Of a stretch of DNA of 18,398 bases, positions 1 to 6,758 are shown piece after piece. The position numbers and the translations under genes were made by a program. Origin of the DNA: CAIXPS01 sp034430115 (GTDB lineage: Bacteria > Chloroflexota > Anaerolineae > J036 > Brachytrichaceae); NCBI GenBank assembly GCA_034430115.1, contig DAOUFG010000055.1, positions 1-18,398 of the forward strand, in the 5' to 3' direction. Every line of letters starts with the position of its first letter. The first letter of the stretch is position 1. The notes beneath the pieces were generated by a model, which was given only the letters and a program-made list of their open reading frames with translations, was not told where the DNA came from and searched no databases.

Positions 1-913
1 CGCCGGCCAGGGCGCTCAGGCGCTCGCGCAATGCGCGATTGGCTGAGACGCCGCCTCCCACCACGATGCCCTTCACGTCATACTGCTCGGCGGCGCGGAT
101 CGTCTTCTCGGCCAGCCAATCTGCCACCGACTCCTGGAAACTGGCGGCGATGTCGGCCACCGGCACACGCGCCGGGAGCTTGCCATCGGTATTGCCGCCA
201 AAATCTCGAATCGCATACAGCACGGCGGTCTTGGCGCCGCTAAAGGAAAAGTTCAGCGGCTTATCCAGTCGCGGGCGCGAAAACTTGAAGCGATGTGCAT
301 TGCCGTTCTTGGCGATGCGCTCAATCGCCGGGCCGCCGGGATAGGGCAGGCCCAGCATGCGCGCCACCTTGTCGAAAGCTTCGCCGGCGGCGTCGTCCAC
401 CGTGTGACCGAGCAATTCGTAGACGCCGAAATCGCGCACCAGCACCAGTTCCGTGTGCCCGCCCGATACGATCAGCGCCAGGAGCGGGAAGGGGCGCTCG
501 CCCAGGCGGGTGATGGGAGCATCCTCCAACCAGTGCGAATAGATATGGCCTTCCAGGTGATTGACCCCGATCAACGGTAATTCTCGCGCCAGGCAGATGC
601 CCTTGGCGGCGTTCACGCCTACCACGAGCGACCCTGGCAATCCCGGCCCTTTGGTCACAGCCACGGCGTTGATCGAATCCCACGTGGCACCGGCCTCGGA
701 GATCGCGCGTTGGATCACCGGCGCAATGGCTTCGACGTGCGCGCGTGAGGCCATCTCGGGGAATACACCGCCATATTGTTGATGTAATTTGATCTGCGAT
801 GCGATGATGTTTGAACGGATGATATGCCCATCGTCGATGATGGCGGCGGCTGTTTCATCGCAGGAAGACTCAATTGCCAGGATGCGCACCGGCTGGGTCT
901 CACGAGTTGTCAT
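1..913 (-). CDS. tsaD: tRNA N6-adenosine threonylcarbamoyltransferase TsaD (5' part, truncated by window edge)
   Basis: TsaD transfers the threonylcarbamoyl group from threonylcarbamoyl-AMP to A37 of ANN-decoding tRNAs, giving t6A, together with TsaB and TsaE in the cytoplasm. Translating the minus strand from the ATG at 913 gives an uninterrupted frame of 304 residues reaching the window edge; the family is usually about 340 aa, so roughly 40 C-terminal residues are missing. Family motifs appear in order: an N-terminal ILAIESSCDET ATPase motif, the metal-binding HLEGH (family HxEGH), LIVSGGHTELV, DDAAGEAFDKVARMLGLPYPGG, FSFSGAKTAV, and GVSANRALRERL near the truncated end. There is no Shine-Dalgarno sequence before the ATG, and a perfect TATAAT lies seven bases upstream of it, suggesting a leaderless message. 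It is divergent from hicA. Identification is secure; the exact C-terminus lies outside the window. Confidence 0.96.
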   Translation of the reverse strand, partial: MTTRETQPVRILAIESSCDETAAAIIDDGHIIRSNIIASQIKLHQQYGGVFPEMASRAHVEAIAPVIQRAISEAGATWDSINAVAVTKGPGLPGSLVVGVNAAKGICLARELPLIGVNHLEGHIYSHWLEDAPITRLGERPFPLLALIVSGGHTELVLVRDFGVYELLGHTVDDAAGEAFDKVARMLGLPYPGGPAIERIAKNGNAHRFKFSRPRLDKPLNFSFSGAKTAVLYAIRDFGGNTDGKLPARVPVADIAASFQESVADWLAEKTIRAAEQYDVKGIVVGGGVSANRALRERLSALAG

Positions 914-920
914 TTAGTTT

Positions 921-926
921 ATTATA
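921..926 (-). promoter_or_regulatory. Candidate -10 element of tsaD, placed for a leaderless transcript
   Basis: On the minus strand the bases read TATAAT, and only seven bases separate this from the tsaD ATG at 913, so transcription would start at or within a base or so of the start codon. I see no convincing -35 hexamer at 16-18 bp spacing. The assignment rests on the -10 match and on the lack of a ribosome binding site. Confidence 0.4.
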
Positions 927-993
927 GTGACGTATATCGCTTGTTTGCGATTAGCTATTTTATACGGCACAGCGTAATGCATGGTGGCAGCAC

Positions 994-1290
994 ATGTCCC
1001 GCAAGAGAAAACTATTCGCTAAGGCACGACGTGGCGCAGCGCTCAGTTTTGATGAGTTGGCGTTGCTGGCGACGATGTTTGGGTTTGTGCTGATGCGTGT
1101 GAGCGGGAGCCATCACATCTTCAGGTGCGAGGGCGTTGCGGAATTGCTCAATTTGCAGAATGTGAAGGGGAAAGCAAAAGACTACCAGGTTCGTCAGCTA
1201 TTGGCACTGATAGAAGCGTATGGATTAGGTGTTGAGGCCCAAGATGAGACGGGCGCTGAAGATGGAGAAGACGAAGATGGAACAGAATGA
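994..1290 (+). CDS. hicA: HicA-family type II toxin (mRNA interferase)
   Basis: HicA toxins are small double-stranded-RNA-binding-fold proteins that cleave mRNA and are held inactive by HicB. This 98-residue protein has the family pattern: an N-terminal helix (FDELALLATMFGF), a strand leading to GSHHIF with the catalytic histidine expected in the G-S-H-H segment, the HicA signature ELLNLQNVKGKAKDYQVRQ, and a final helix ending near residue 80. The last 15 or so residues are an unusually acidic tail (EDGEDEDGTE). The ATG at 994 has only a weak GGTGG-like ribosome site. The stop codon overlaps the start of hicB by 14 bases, so the two are probably translated in a coupled way. Activity is inferred from family resemblance. 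Confidence 0.88.
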   Translation: MSRKRKLFAKARRGAALSFDELALLATMFGFVLMRVSGSHHIFRCEGVAELLNLQNVKGKAKDYQVRQLLALIEAYGLGVEAQDETGAEDGEDEDGTE

Positions 1291-1513
1291 CCATTACAGC
1301 ATTAACCTGTTTTATAGTGATCGGGATGGATGCTGGGTCGCTGACATTCCGGACTTGAAGTTTTGCTCGGCGTTTGGCGATACGCCTGCGGAAGCGTTGC
1401 GCGAAGTGGAAATAGCCAAACAGGCTTGGCTGGAGACGGCGAGATCGAGCGGTCGCCCTGTTCCGCTAGCAAAGTACCGTGCGGCTATCTACGCGTTGTC
1501 CACCGCGAGTTGA
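1277..1513 (+). CDS. hicB: HicB-family antitoxin (short form)
   Basis: HicB binds and blocks HicA and often represses the operon. The 78-residue product shows the HicB half-RNase-H-like fold: YSINLFYSDRDGCWVADIPDLKFCSAFGDTPAEALREVE, then a helix AKQAWLETA and the GRPVPLAKY segment. I chose the ATG at 1277 because GGAG (1264-1267) sits nine bases before it; the in-frame ATG at 1262 would add MEKTK and has no ribosome site. The gene overlaps hicA by 14 bases. No ribbon-helix-helix or helix-turn-helix domain follows the core domain, so this antitoxin may not bind DNA by itself. The order toxin then antitoxin is usual for hicAB. Confidence 0.87.
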   Translation: MEQNDHYSINLFYSDRDGCWVADIPDLKFCSAFGDTPAEALREVEIAKQAWLETARSSGRPVPLAKYRAAIYALSTAS

Positions 1514-1567
1514 GCGAAAAATCGCAAACACGTTGCGAATGAAATAGGGGTTCTCGTGACGAGGAAG

Positions 1568-1641
1568 TGGGCCCGACAGGATTTGAACCTGTGACCTCTG
1601 CTATGTCAAAGCAGTGCTCTAACCAACTGAGCTACGTGCCC
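1568..1641 (-). tRNA. tRNA-Val (anticodon GAC)
   Basis: The minus strand folds as a full 74-nt cloverleaf: a 7-bp acceptor stem, D stem GCTC/GAGC, anticodon stem CTGCT/AGCAG around the loop TTGACAT (anticodon GAC, reading GUC and GUU), variable loop AGGTC, and T stem ACAGG/CCTGT around TTCAAAT. The discriminator base is A. CCA is not encoded. Acceptor pair 5-68 is an A-G mismatch where the related GGGCCCG acceptor arm would pair, so this stem has one internal defect. The gene is the only RNA gene seen here. Confidence 0.95.
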
Positions 1642-1659
1642 TCGTTTCCGTGCTGGAGG

Positions 1660-1668
1660 ATTATAGCA
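1660..1668 (-). promoter_or_regulatory. Extended -10 promoter of tRNA-Val
   Basis: The minus strand reads TGCTATAAT: a perfect -10 hexamer with the extended TGn motif. A weak TTTTCG lies 17 bp upstream at the -35 position. Initiation would fall about 12 nt before the mature tRNA 5' end, leaving a short leader for RNase P. A terminator for the upstream kinase gene lies further upstream, so the tRNA probably has its own transcription unit. Confidence 0.6.
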
Positions 1669-1721
1669 GATACACCCCACGCCGAAAAGCCGATTTGTGA
1701 TGTTGTTTTGCCACCCAAAGA

Positions 1722-1758
1722 AAGAGACCCGATTTCTGATTGAGAAATCGGGTCTCTT
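1722..1758 (-). terminator. Intrinsic terminator of the histidine kinase gene
   Basis: A perfect 16-bp stem (AAGAGACCCGATTTCT pairing with its complement) closes a 5-nt loop at 1738-1742. On the minus strand it is followed by a T-rich stretch (TTTCTTT overlapping the stem end). It lies 26 bases after the kinase stop codon and upstream of the tRNA-Val promoter, so it isolates the two units. Confidence 0.85.
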
Positions 1759-1783
1759 GTGCCGAACGCGTACCAACCCCAAA

Positions 1784-4700
1784 TCACTTGATTGCAACCT
1801 GCGCCTGGATGCACGTGCCGTGGCCAGGGGTGCTGGTGATCTTGAGTGTGCCGCCGAAGCGTGTGATGCGCTCGCGCATCGACTTCAGCCCCAGGTGACC
1901 GGGATACGATGCCTCCGGGTCGAAACCGGAGCCGTTGTCGCTTACGGTCAGCGTCAGGTAGCCATTCACGCATTTGAGCGACAGGTCCACCTGTGTCGCG
2001 CGCGCATGTTTTAGCGTGTTGTTCATCGCCTCCTGTGAGATGCGATAGAACGCCTCTTTGATGTCAAACGGCAGCGCCGGCTCGTCGCAAAAGTCAGTAT
2101 TCACAGTGGCGTTGTTGCGGGCGTGCATCGCGGCGGCCTGTTTGCTTAGCGCGGCCACCAACCCTTCCGTCTCCAACGATTCCGGGCGCAGTTCGAAGAT
2201 CAGCGCGCGCATTTCGGCTAGCCCGGCTTCGGCCAGCGAGAGCACATAGTTCAACGGCTCGGCCACCCGCGCGGGGTCGCGGTCCAACAAGGTGCGCGCC
2301 GTGCGCGCGCCCAGGGCGATGCCATACAGCGCCTGCGATACCGAATCGTGCAGTTCGCGACCCAGGCGCTGGCGCTCTTCCAGCACGGCCAGTTGCTGCG
2401 CCTGTTCGTACAGGCGCGCATTCTCGATGGCGATGGCGGCCTGGTTGGCGATTGCCAGCGCCAGTTGGGCGTGTTGGGGCGTGTAGTAGTTCGGCTTATC
2501 GTAATCTAGGCACAGCACGCCGATGACCCATTCCTTGCTCATCAATGGCACGCCCATCCAGGAGCGGATGTAGCTGAAGATGTTGTGCATATAGTCGCCG
2601 CCTGAAGCTGTGAAGTCTTTCGCAAGGGGGGTATCTCCGCGCACGTCGTCGATGATGACTGGCGCACGGCTGTGCAGCACTTCTTCCACCCCAGAGCGCT
2701 TGGTCAAGTTCACCTTCATCGCCTCTTCGGCGGAGATGGGCCCACGATACTCCACGTTCACTATCCTTTCACCTTCTCGGATGAAGATAGATGCGCCGCT
2801 GTAGTCCAGCACCGTCTTGAGTTGATCGAGGATCAGGCTGAGCAATGGTTGCAATTCCAGCGTGGAGGCGACGTTATGTGACACTTCCAGCAGCGCCGTC
2901 AATTCGCGCGTGCGCTCGGCGACGCGCTGTTCCAGCATCTGATAGGCCTGCATGCGTTCGGTGATGTCGCGCACCACACTTAGCACGTGCGGCTTGCCGC
3001 CATAGGTGATGGCCGCGCCGCGCACTTCCGCGTAGAACGCGGAGCCGTCTTTGCGCACGGTCATGGCCTGGGCATTGAACTCCCGGCCCGTGTAGACCAT
3101 GCTCTGATAATCGCGGAAGGTCGGCTGATAGTCGGGGTGAATGATGTCGATCGGCTTCAGCCGCGTGAACTCTTCGTGCGTGTAGCCGTGCATGGCGCAA
3201 CTGGCCGGGTTCGCCTCCACGATGTTCCCTTCCATGTCGGTGATGATCATGCCGTCGGTGGTGTTTTCGAAGATGCTGCGATATTGCTCTTCGCGCTCGC
3301 GAATGGCTCGCTCCGAGGCATTTTGTTGCAGCGCAGCGCCCAGCGTATTGGCGGCGGCTTTCAACGCGTCGATCTCGCTCATCGACCAGTCGCGCTCCGT
3401 TGTGCGTTCGTCGAACCCGATATAGCCCCACCACTGGCCTCTCACAAAAATGGGCACCAGCACCATCGAGAGGATATTGGCGCGCATGAGCAGGGCCTGT
3501 TCGCGTTCAGGCAAGTCGCGTGTGTTGCCATAGATCAACTGCCCGCTGCCCAGGATGCCGACCCAGCGCTCCAACCCCGCATCTTTGTAATTGAGGTGGC
3601 GCACGTCGATGTCGATGGGCAGTGGCAGACTGCCGTCGGAAGCCCAGTTATGCACCTCGCGCATGTAAAGGCTCCCATCTGCGTCCGTGCCGTTCTGGAA
3701 GATGTAGATGCGATAGACACCCGTGGCCTGCCCCAGATGTTCCAACACCTCGTCGATATTGGCGTCCAACGTACCGGAGCGCGCCAGGAAGCGCTCGGCG
3801 GCGAAACTGACCGATTCCAGGATGGCGTCGCGGCGGCGCAAGGCTTCTTCAATGCGCTTGCGGCGTGTGATATCGGTGTGTGAGCCGGCCATGCGGTAGG
3901 GTTTGCCGCTGCCATCCCATACCGATGCACCGCGCGCCAGGATCCAACGATAGGTGCCGTCTTTGTGGCGTAAGCGGTGTTCCACCTCATAAAAGGCGGT
4001 CTGCCCATTGAGGTGATTGTTCAGCGCCGTGGTGACGCGTTCCTGGTCGTCGGGGTGGATGCGCGAGCGCCACTCTTCAAACTTGTTGGGCAATTCAGCG
4101 TCGGTATACCCCAGCATGGCCTTCCAGCGGGGCGAGAAATAGACCTGGTTGGTGCGCACGTCCCAGTCCCACAGCCCATCGGTTGCGCCACGAATGGCCA
4201 GGTTGAAGCGTTCTTCGCTTTCGCGCACCTGTTGCTTGCTTTCCTGGATGTGTCGGAGCATGTCCTGGAAACCGATCATCAGTCGCCAGCCTTCCGTCTC
4301 GGTGCGATATTGATTCACCGGCACGGCCGGGATTGCGTCGGGGTCGCGGATGATTTGTTCGAACAGGTGCAGCAGGGTGCGATAACTACTTAAGGCCGGG
4401 CGCACGGCCACGTACATGACCAGGAAGACGAACACGAACATGGCCGTCATCAGCCCGAGCGAATTGCGCAGGTAAGCCTGGTTTTCGGCTTCGATGTCGC
4501 CCAGGTACATGCCGGTGCCGATGTAACTATCCCATTCTGGGATGCCCACCACGTATGAAATCTTGGTTTGTGGTTGTGTGCTGCCGGGAGCGGGATACTG
4601 ATATTCCACGTATCCTTCACCGGCCGGGCTGCGCGCGGCACTGATCAATGCGTTGACGATGTTCTTGCCGTTGACGTCCATCAATTCCCACGAGGTTCCT

Positions 4701-5116
4701 TCACGCGTGGGCGTGTAGGGCTGGGTGACGGCTTCACCGCTGTAACTGCCCATGAACAGGTAGTTCACCCCCGACGTGTCGGTGAACGACATGCGTTGGA
4801 TCAAATCTCGCCCGATCATGCGCGCCTGTTCGGGTGAAATCTGTCCGGCGCGCTGTTGCGCGCGCACCGGTTCGATGGTGTTTAGGCCCACCTCCACCAG
4901 GCGATGCAATTCGTTTTTGCGCTGTTCGATGTTTTGATTGGCGTAGCCATTGACGAAATAGGTGAAAAGAAGTGCGTAGCCGGTCAATACCAGGATGACG
5001 GCCAAGGCGATTTGCGCATAGCTGCTATCCAGGAAGCGCACGATCTGGTCGATCCAGCGGGAGATACGAATGAGAAGGGTGGGTCTCATAAAACTACTGA
5101 TACAGGAACGCCACAC
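1784..5116 (-). CDS. Cache-PAS-GAF-PAS-GAF sensor histidine kinase, NarL type
   Basis: A membrane sensor kinase of 1110 residues that should autophosphorylate and pass phosphate to the response regulator encoded just upstream. Domains in order: TM helix 33-56; an extracytoplasmic single Cache domain about 60-212 (NYLFMG, DVNGKNIVNALI, KISYVVGIPEW, IGTGMYLGDI); TM helix 218-240; PAS with PAC about 300-420; GAF about 430-600; PAS about 605-722; a coiled linker; GAF about 740-905; a HisKA_3 dimerisation domain with phosphoacceptor His923 in GRELHDSVSQALYG; and an HATPase with QEAMNNTLKHA (N box) and DNGSGF (G1). The start is uncertain. The GTG at 5116 has AGGA nine bases upstream but lies in a hairpin loop; the ATG at 5089 (MRPTLLIRIS) has no ribosome site. 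The signal cannot be predicted; single Cache domains often bind small carboxylates or other metabolites. Confidence 0.93.
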   Translation of the reverse strand: MWRSCISSFMRPTLLIRISRWIDQIVRFLDSSYAQIALAVILVLTGYALLFTYFVNGYANQNIEQRKNELHRLVEVGLNTIEPVRAQQRAGQISPEQARMIGRDLIQRMSFTDTSGVNYLFMGSYSGEAVTQPYTPTREGTSWELMDVNGKNIVNALISAARSPAGEGYVEYQYPAPGSTQPQTKISYVVGIPEWDSYIGTGMYLGDIEAENQAYLRNSLGLMTAMFVFVFLVMYVAVRPALSSYRTLLHLFEQIIRDPDAIPAVPVNQYRTETEGWRLMIGFQDMLRHIQESKQQVRESEERFNLAIRGATDGLWDWDVRTNQVYFSPRWKAMLGYTDAELPNKFEEWRSRIHPDDQERVTTALNNHLNGQTAFYEVEHRLRHKDGTYRWILARGASVWDGSGKPYRMAGSHTDITRRKRIEEALRRRDAILESVSFAAERFLARSGTLDANIDEVLEHLGQATGVYRIYIFQNGTDADGSLYMREVHNWASDGSLPLPIDIDVRHLNYKDAGLERWVGILGSGQLIYGNTRDLPEREQALLMRANILSMVLVPIFVRGQWWGYIGFDERTTERDWSMSEIDALKAAANTLGAALQQNASERAIREREEQYRSIFENTTDGMIITDMEGNIVEANPASCAMHGYTHEEFTRLKPIDIIHPDYQPTFRDYQSMVYTGREFNAQAMTVRKDGSAFYAEVRGAAITYGGKPHVLSVVRDITERMQAYQMLEQRVAERTRELTALLEVSHNVASTLELQPLLSLILDQLKTVLDYSGASIFIREGERIVNVEYRGPISAEEAMKVNLTKRSGVEEVLHSRAPVIIDDVRGDTPLAKDFTASGGDYMHNIFSYIRSWMGVPLMSKEWVIGVLCLDYDKPNYYTPQHAQLALAIANQAAIAIENARLYEQAQQLAVLEERQRLGRELHDSVSQALYGIALGARTARTLLDRDPARVAEPLNYVLSLAEAGLAEMRALIFELRPESLETEGLVAALSKQAAAMHARNNATVNTDFCDEPALPFDIKEAFYRISQEAMNNTLKHARATQVDLSLKCVNGYLTLTVSDNGSGFDPEASYPGHLGLKSMRERITRFGGTLKITSTPGHGTCIQAQVAIK

Positions 5117-5131
5117 CGGGGGCGTTCCTGT
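5102..5131 (-). promoter_or_regulatory. Intergenic hairpin between response regulator and kinase genes
   Basis: A perfect 11-bp inverted repeat, ACAGGAACGCC at 5102-5112 against its complement at 5121-5131, with an 8-nt loop. It lies between the regulator stop (5150) and the kinase. On the minus-strand mRNA there is no T-run after it, so it is not a typical terminator. One candidate GTG start of the kinase is in the loop, and its AGGA ribosome site is in the arm. It may reduce kinase translation relative to the regulator or protect the upstream message. Confidence 0.5.
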
Positions 5132-5149
5132 TCAAAACAGGCAAGCGAT

Positions 5150-5800
5150 TTACACAGTTTTGCTGAGCTGCTCGGCGGGCACCAGGCCGATGCGCACGGC
5201 GTAGAGCGCAGCCTGGGTGCGGCTTTGCACGCCCAACTTGCCCAACACGTTGCTGACATGCGTCTTCACGGTCTTCTCGCCGATGTGGAGCGCGTGAGCG
5301 ATCTCTTTGTTAGACTGGCCCTGTGCCAGCAGGCGCAACACGTCGGTTTCGCGCTCGGTGAGCGCTTCGGGGCTTTCGGGCGCGCGCACCTCGCGCATCA
5401 GGCGCGCCGCGGCCTTGGGCGAAAGTTGCACCTGCCCGGCGGCGGCGGCTTTGATGGCGCGGCATAGCTCATCGGCCTCCGTGTCTTTCAACAGGTAGCC
5501 GATTGCGCCGGCGCGCACAGCGCCGACCACCGACGCATCTTCCAATACGCTGGTGAGCGCGATCACTTCCACGTCCTGCGTTTCGCGCCGGATCGCGCCG
5601 ATAGCGGTGATGCCGTCCATCACGGGCATGAGCAAGTCCATGAGGACGACGTCGGGCTTTAAGTCACGCACCTTTTGCAGCGCTTCCGCGCCGTCCTGTG
5701 CCTCTCCAATAACCTCCAGTTCCGGGTCCAGGCTCAAGAACATGCGCAGGCCCTGACGGACCACACTATGGTCATCGACGATAAGAATACGGATAGGCAT
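5150..5800 (-). CDS. NarL/FixJ-family response regulator
   Basis: A cytoplasmic transcription regulator of 216 residues, activated by phosphorylation, probably by the kinase encoded directly downstream. The receiver domain (about 3-120) has the acidic pair D10-D11 in ILIVDDHS, phosphoacceptor Asp55 in VVLMDLLMP, and the conserved lysine in YLLKD. A LuxR-type helix-turn-helix follows (about 148-210: LTERETDVLRLLAQGQSNKEIA, then IGEKTVKTHVSNVLGKLGV). I chose the ATG at 5800 because GAGGTG stands eight bases upstream and the domain starts there; the ATG at 5824 would add eight residues without a good ribosome site. It precedes the kinase in one transcription unit. Target genes are not known; the neighbouring cyclase and binding protein are possible but unproven. 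Confidence 0.93.
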   Translation of the reverse strand: MPIRILIVDDHSVVRQGLRMFLSLDPELEVIGEAQDGAEALQKVRDLKPDVVLMDLLMPVMDGITAIGAIRRETQDVEVIALTSVLEDASVVGAVRAGAIGYLLKDTEADELCRAIKAAAAGQVQLSPKAAARLMREVRAPESPEALTERETDVLRLLAQGQSNKEIAHALHIGEKTVKTHVSNVLGKLGVQSRTQAALYAVRIGLVPAEQLSKTV

Positions 5801-5915
5801 ATTAACTTCACCTCTGTGGGGCATGATGCTGGGGCATTGTTCGGTGCGCGTTGGCCGCCGAATCTTGCGCCGGAACCCTACACGGAATCGTCCTGTTTTC
5901 TTTGTACTTCTTCAG

Positions 5916-5921
5916 ATTATA
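5916..5921 (-). promoter_or_regulatory. Possible -10 element of the regulator-kinase operon
   Basis: The minus strand reads TATAAT, overlapping the stop codon of the upstream cyclase gene. It would give a leader of about 110 nt before the regulator ATG at 5800. No matching -35 hexamer is apparent, so an activator or read-through from the cyclase gene is also possible. Confidence 0.3.
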
Positions 5922-6570
5922 TGCGGGGCGCACCAAATGCGGTAGATTTTGTCGTCAGCACGACGCGCGCCGGCGCGCCATCCGCCCCGGCGATCTTGAG
6001 CGGCAGCGCGATGAGTTCATAATCGCCATCCGGCACGCCGCGCAACAGCAGGTTTTCGATGATGAGTATGCCGGCGCGCTGGCATGTTTTGTGCGTTGGC
6101 AGGTCGCTGCTATCGGCGGCATCCACGGAGGGGGCATCGGTGCCGATCAGCCGCGCGCCGGCTCGCCCCAGCCACTCGGCCGCTTGCGGGGTGAGGGGTG
6201 CGTAAGAGGGGTCGAACTGTGTGCCCTGTGCCTCACTCGCATGCGTGTGAATCAACACGGCCAGCCCGCAAAGGGTGCCTGGCAATGCGCTACACAGGGC
6301 TTCGGGGGTGATTTCGCTCTGCGCGTACAGGCTCACCACGCGCGCGGGGCCAATCAGCGCATGCAAGTCCAGCGCGTCGATGCCCGCTGCGCCGTCTGCA
6401 TAGTGCCTGGGCGCATCGATGTGCGTGCCGGCGTGTACGCTCATGCTGATGCTGCTCACGTTGCACGCGTCGCCCCTGGCGATTTGCGCTACCGGTTGAA
6501 TGACCACCGGCGGGTCACCTGGGTAGACCGGCGTCTGTGCAGAAAGCGTGCGCGTGATGTCGTAAATCAT
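5917..6570 (-). CDS. KynB-like cyclase-family metal-dependent hydrolase
   Basis: A 217-residue member of the cyclase family, which includes bacterial kynurenine formamidase KynB (N-formylkynurenine hydrolysis) and other amide or lactone hydrolases; probably a soluble zinc enzyme. The family start is clear (YDITRTLSAQTPVYPGDPP). The metal motif HAGTHIDAPRH places His46, His50, Asp52 and His56 in the expected positions, and a later His160 and Glu172 (LPTHKT...ILIIENLLL) match the remaining conserved active-site pair. Length agrees with KynB (about 210 aa). The ATG overlaps the stop of a small upstream frame as ATGA, and AAGG lies about seven bases before it. No other tryptophan catabolism genes are in the window, so I leave the substrate open. 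Confidence 0.85.
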   Translation of the reverse strand: MIYDITRTLSAQTPVYPGDPPVVIQPVAQIARGDACNVSSISMSVHAGTHIDAPRHYADGAAGIDALDLHALIGPARVVSLYAQSEITPEALCSALPGTLCGLAVLIHTHASEAQGTQFDPSYAPLTPQAAEWLGRAGARLIGTDAPSVDAADSSDLPTHKTCQRAGILIIENLLLRGVPDGDYELIALPLKIAGADGAPARVVLTTKSTAFGAPRI

Positions 6571-6758
6571 TTAACGACCTTGAAGTTGAACATGGGCGCT
6601 TGCCACTTCATCATCGGCGTCACCCATACCAGGACGAGTATTTCGGCGCTCCGTGCGGTGATGATGTTGCCCAACTCCACCTCCGATTGCCAGCCGAACC
6701 ATTTCCTTCGCATAGTGGCAGTTTGCCAGGCTGTCAAGGCGTTGCGGCGTCGAGACAT
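6567..6758 (-). CDS. Possible small ORF (48-63 aa) coupled to the cyclase gene
   Basis: This small minus-strand frame fills most of the gap between the binding protein and the cyclase. It ends with TGA at 6567-6569, sharing ATGA with the cyclase ATG. Two starts are possible: the ATG at 6758, which overlaps the end of the binding-protein gene in another frame (63 aa), or the ATG at 6713 (48 aa). Neither has a clear ribosome site. The 48-residue part is rich in tryptophan (MRRKWFGWQ) and hydrophobic in the middle (ILVLVWV), and its third codon positions are mostly G or C, as expected for coding sequence in this genome. I recognise no family. It could be a real small protein, a leader for translational coupling, or chance. 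Confidence 0.33.
   Translation of the reverse strand: MSRRRNALTAWQTATMRRKWFGWQSEVELGNIITARSAEILVLVWVTPMMKWQAPMFNFKVVK

Noticed and set aside
321..683. Open frame of 120 aa on the minus strand
   Set aside because: It is another frame of the same strand within tsaD, rich in Arg and Gly as expected for an out-of-frame reading of GC-rich DNA.
936..951. Inverted repeat ATCGC-N6-GCGAT as a HicB operator
   Set aside because: The arms are 5 bp, HicB has no visible DNA-binding domain, and such short repeats occur by chance.
1522..1538. Hairpin TCGCAA/TTGCGA after hicB as a terminator
   Set aside because: The stem is only 6 bp and is not followed by a T-run.
2987..3883. Open frame of 298 aa on the plus strand
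   Set aside because: It lies antisense within the histidine kinase, whose PAS and GAF motifs are unmistakable; the product has no recognisable domain.
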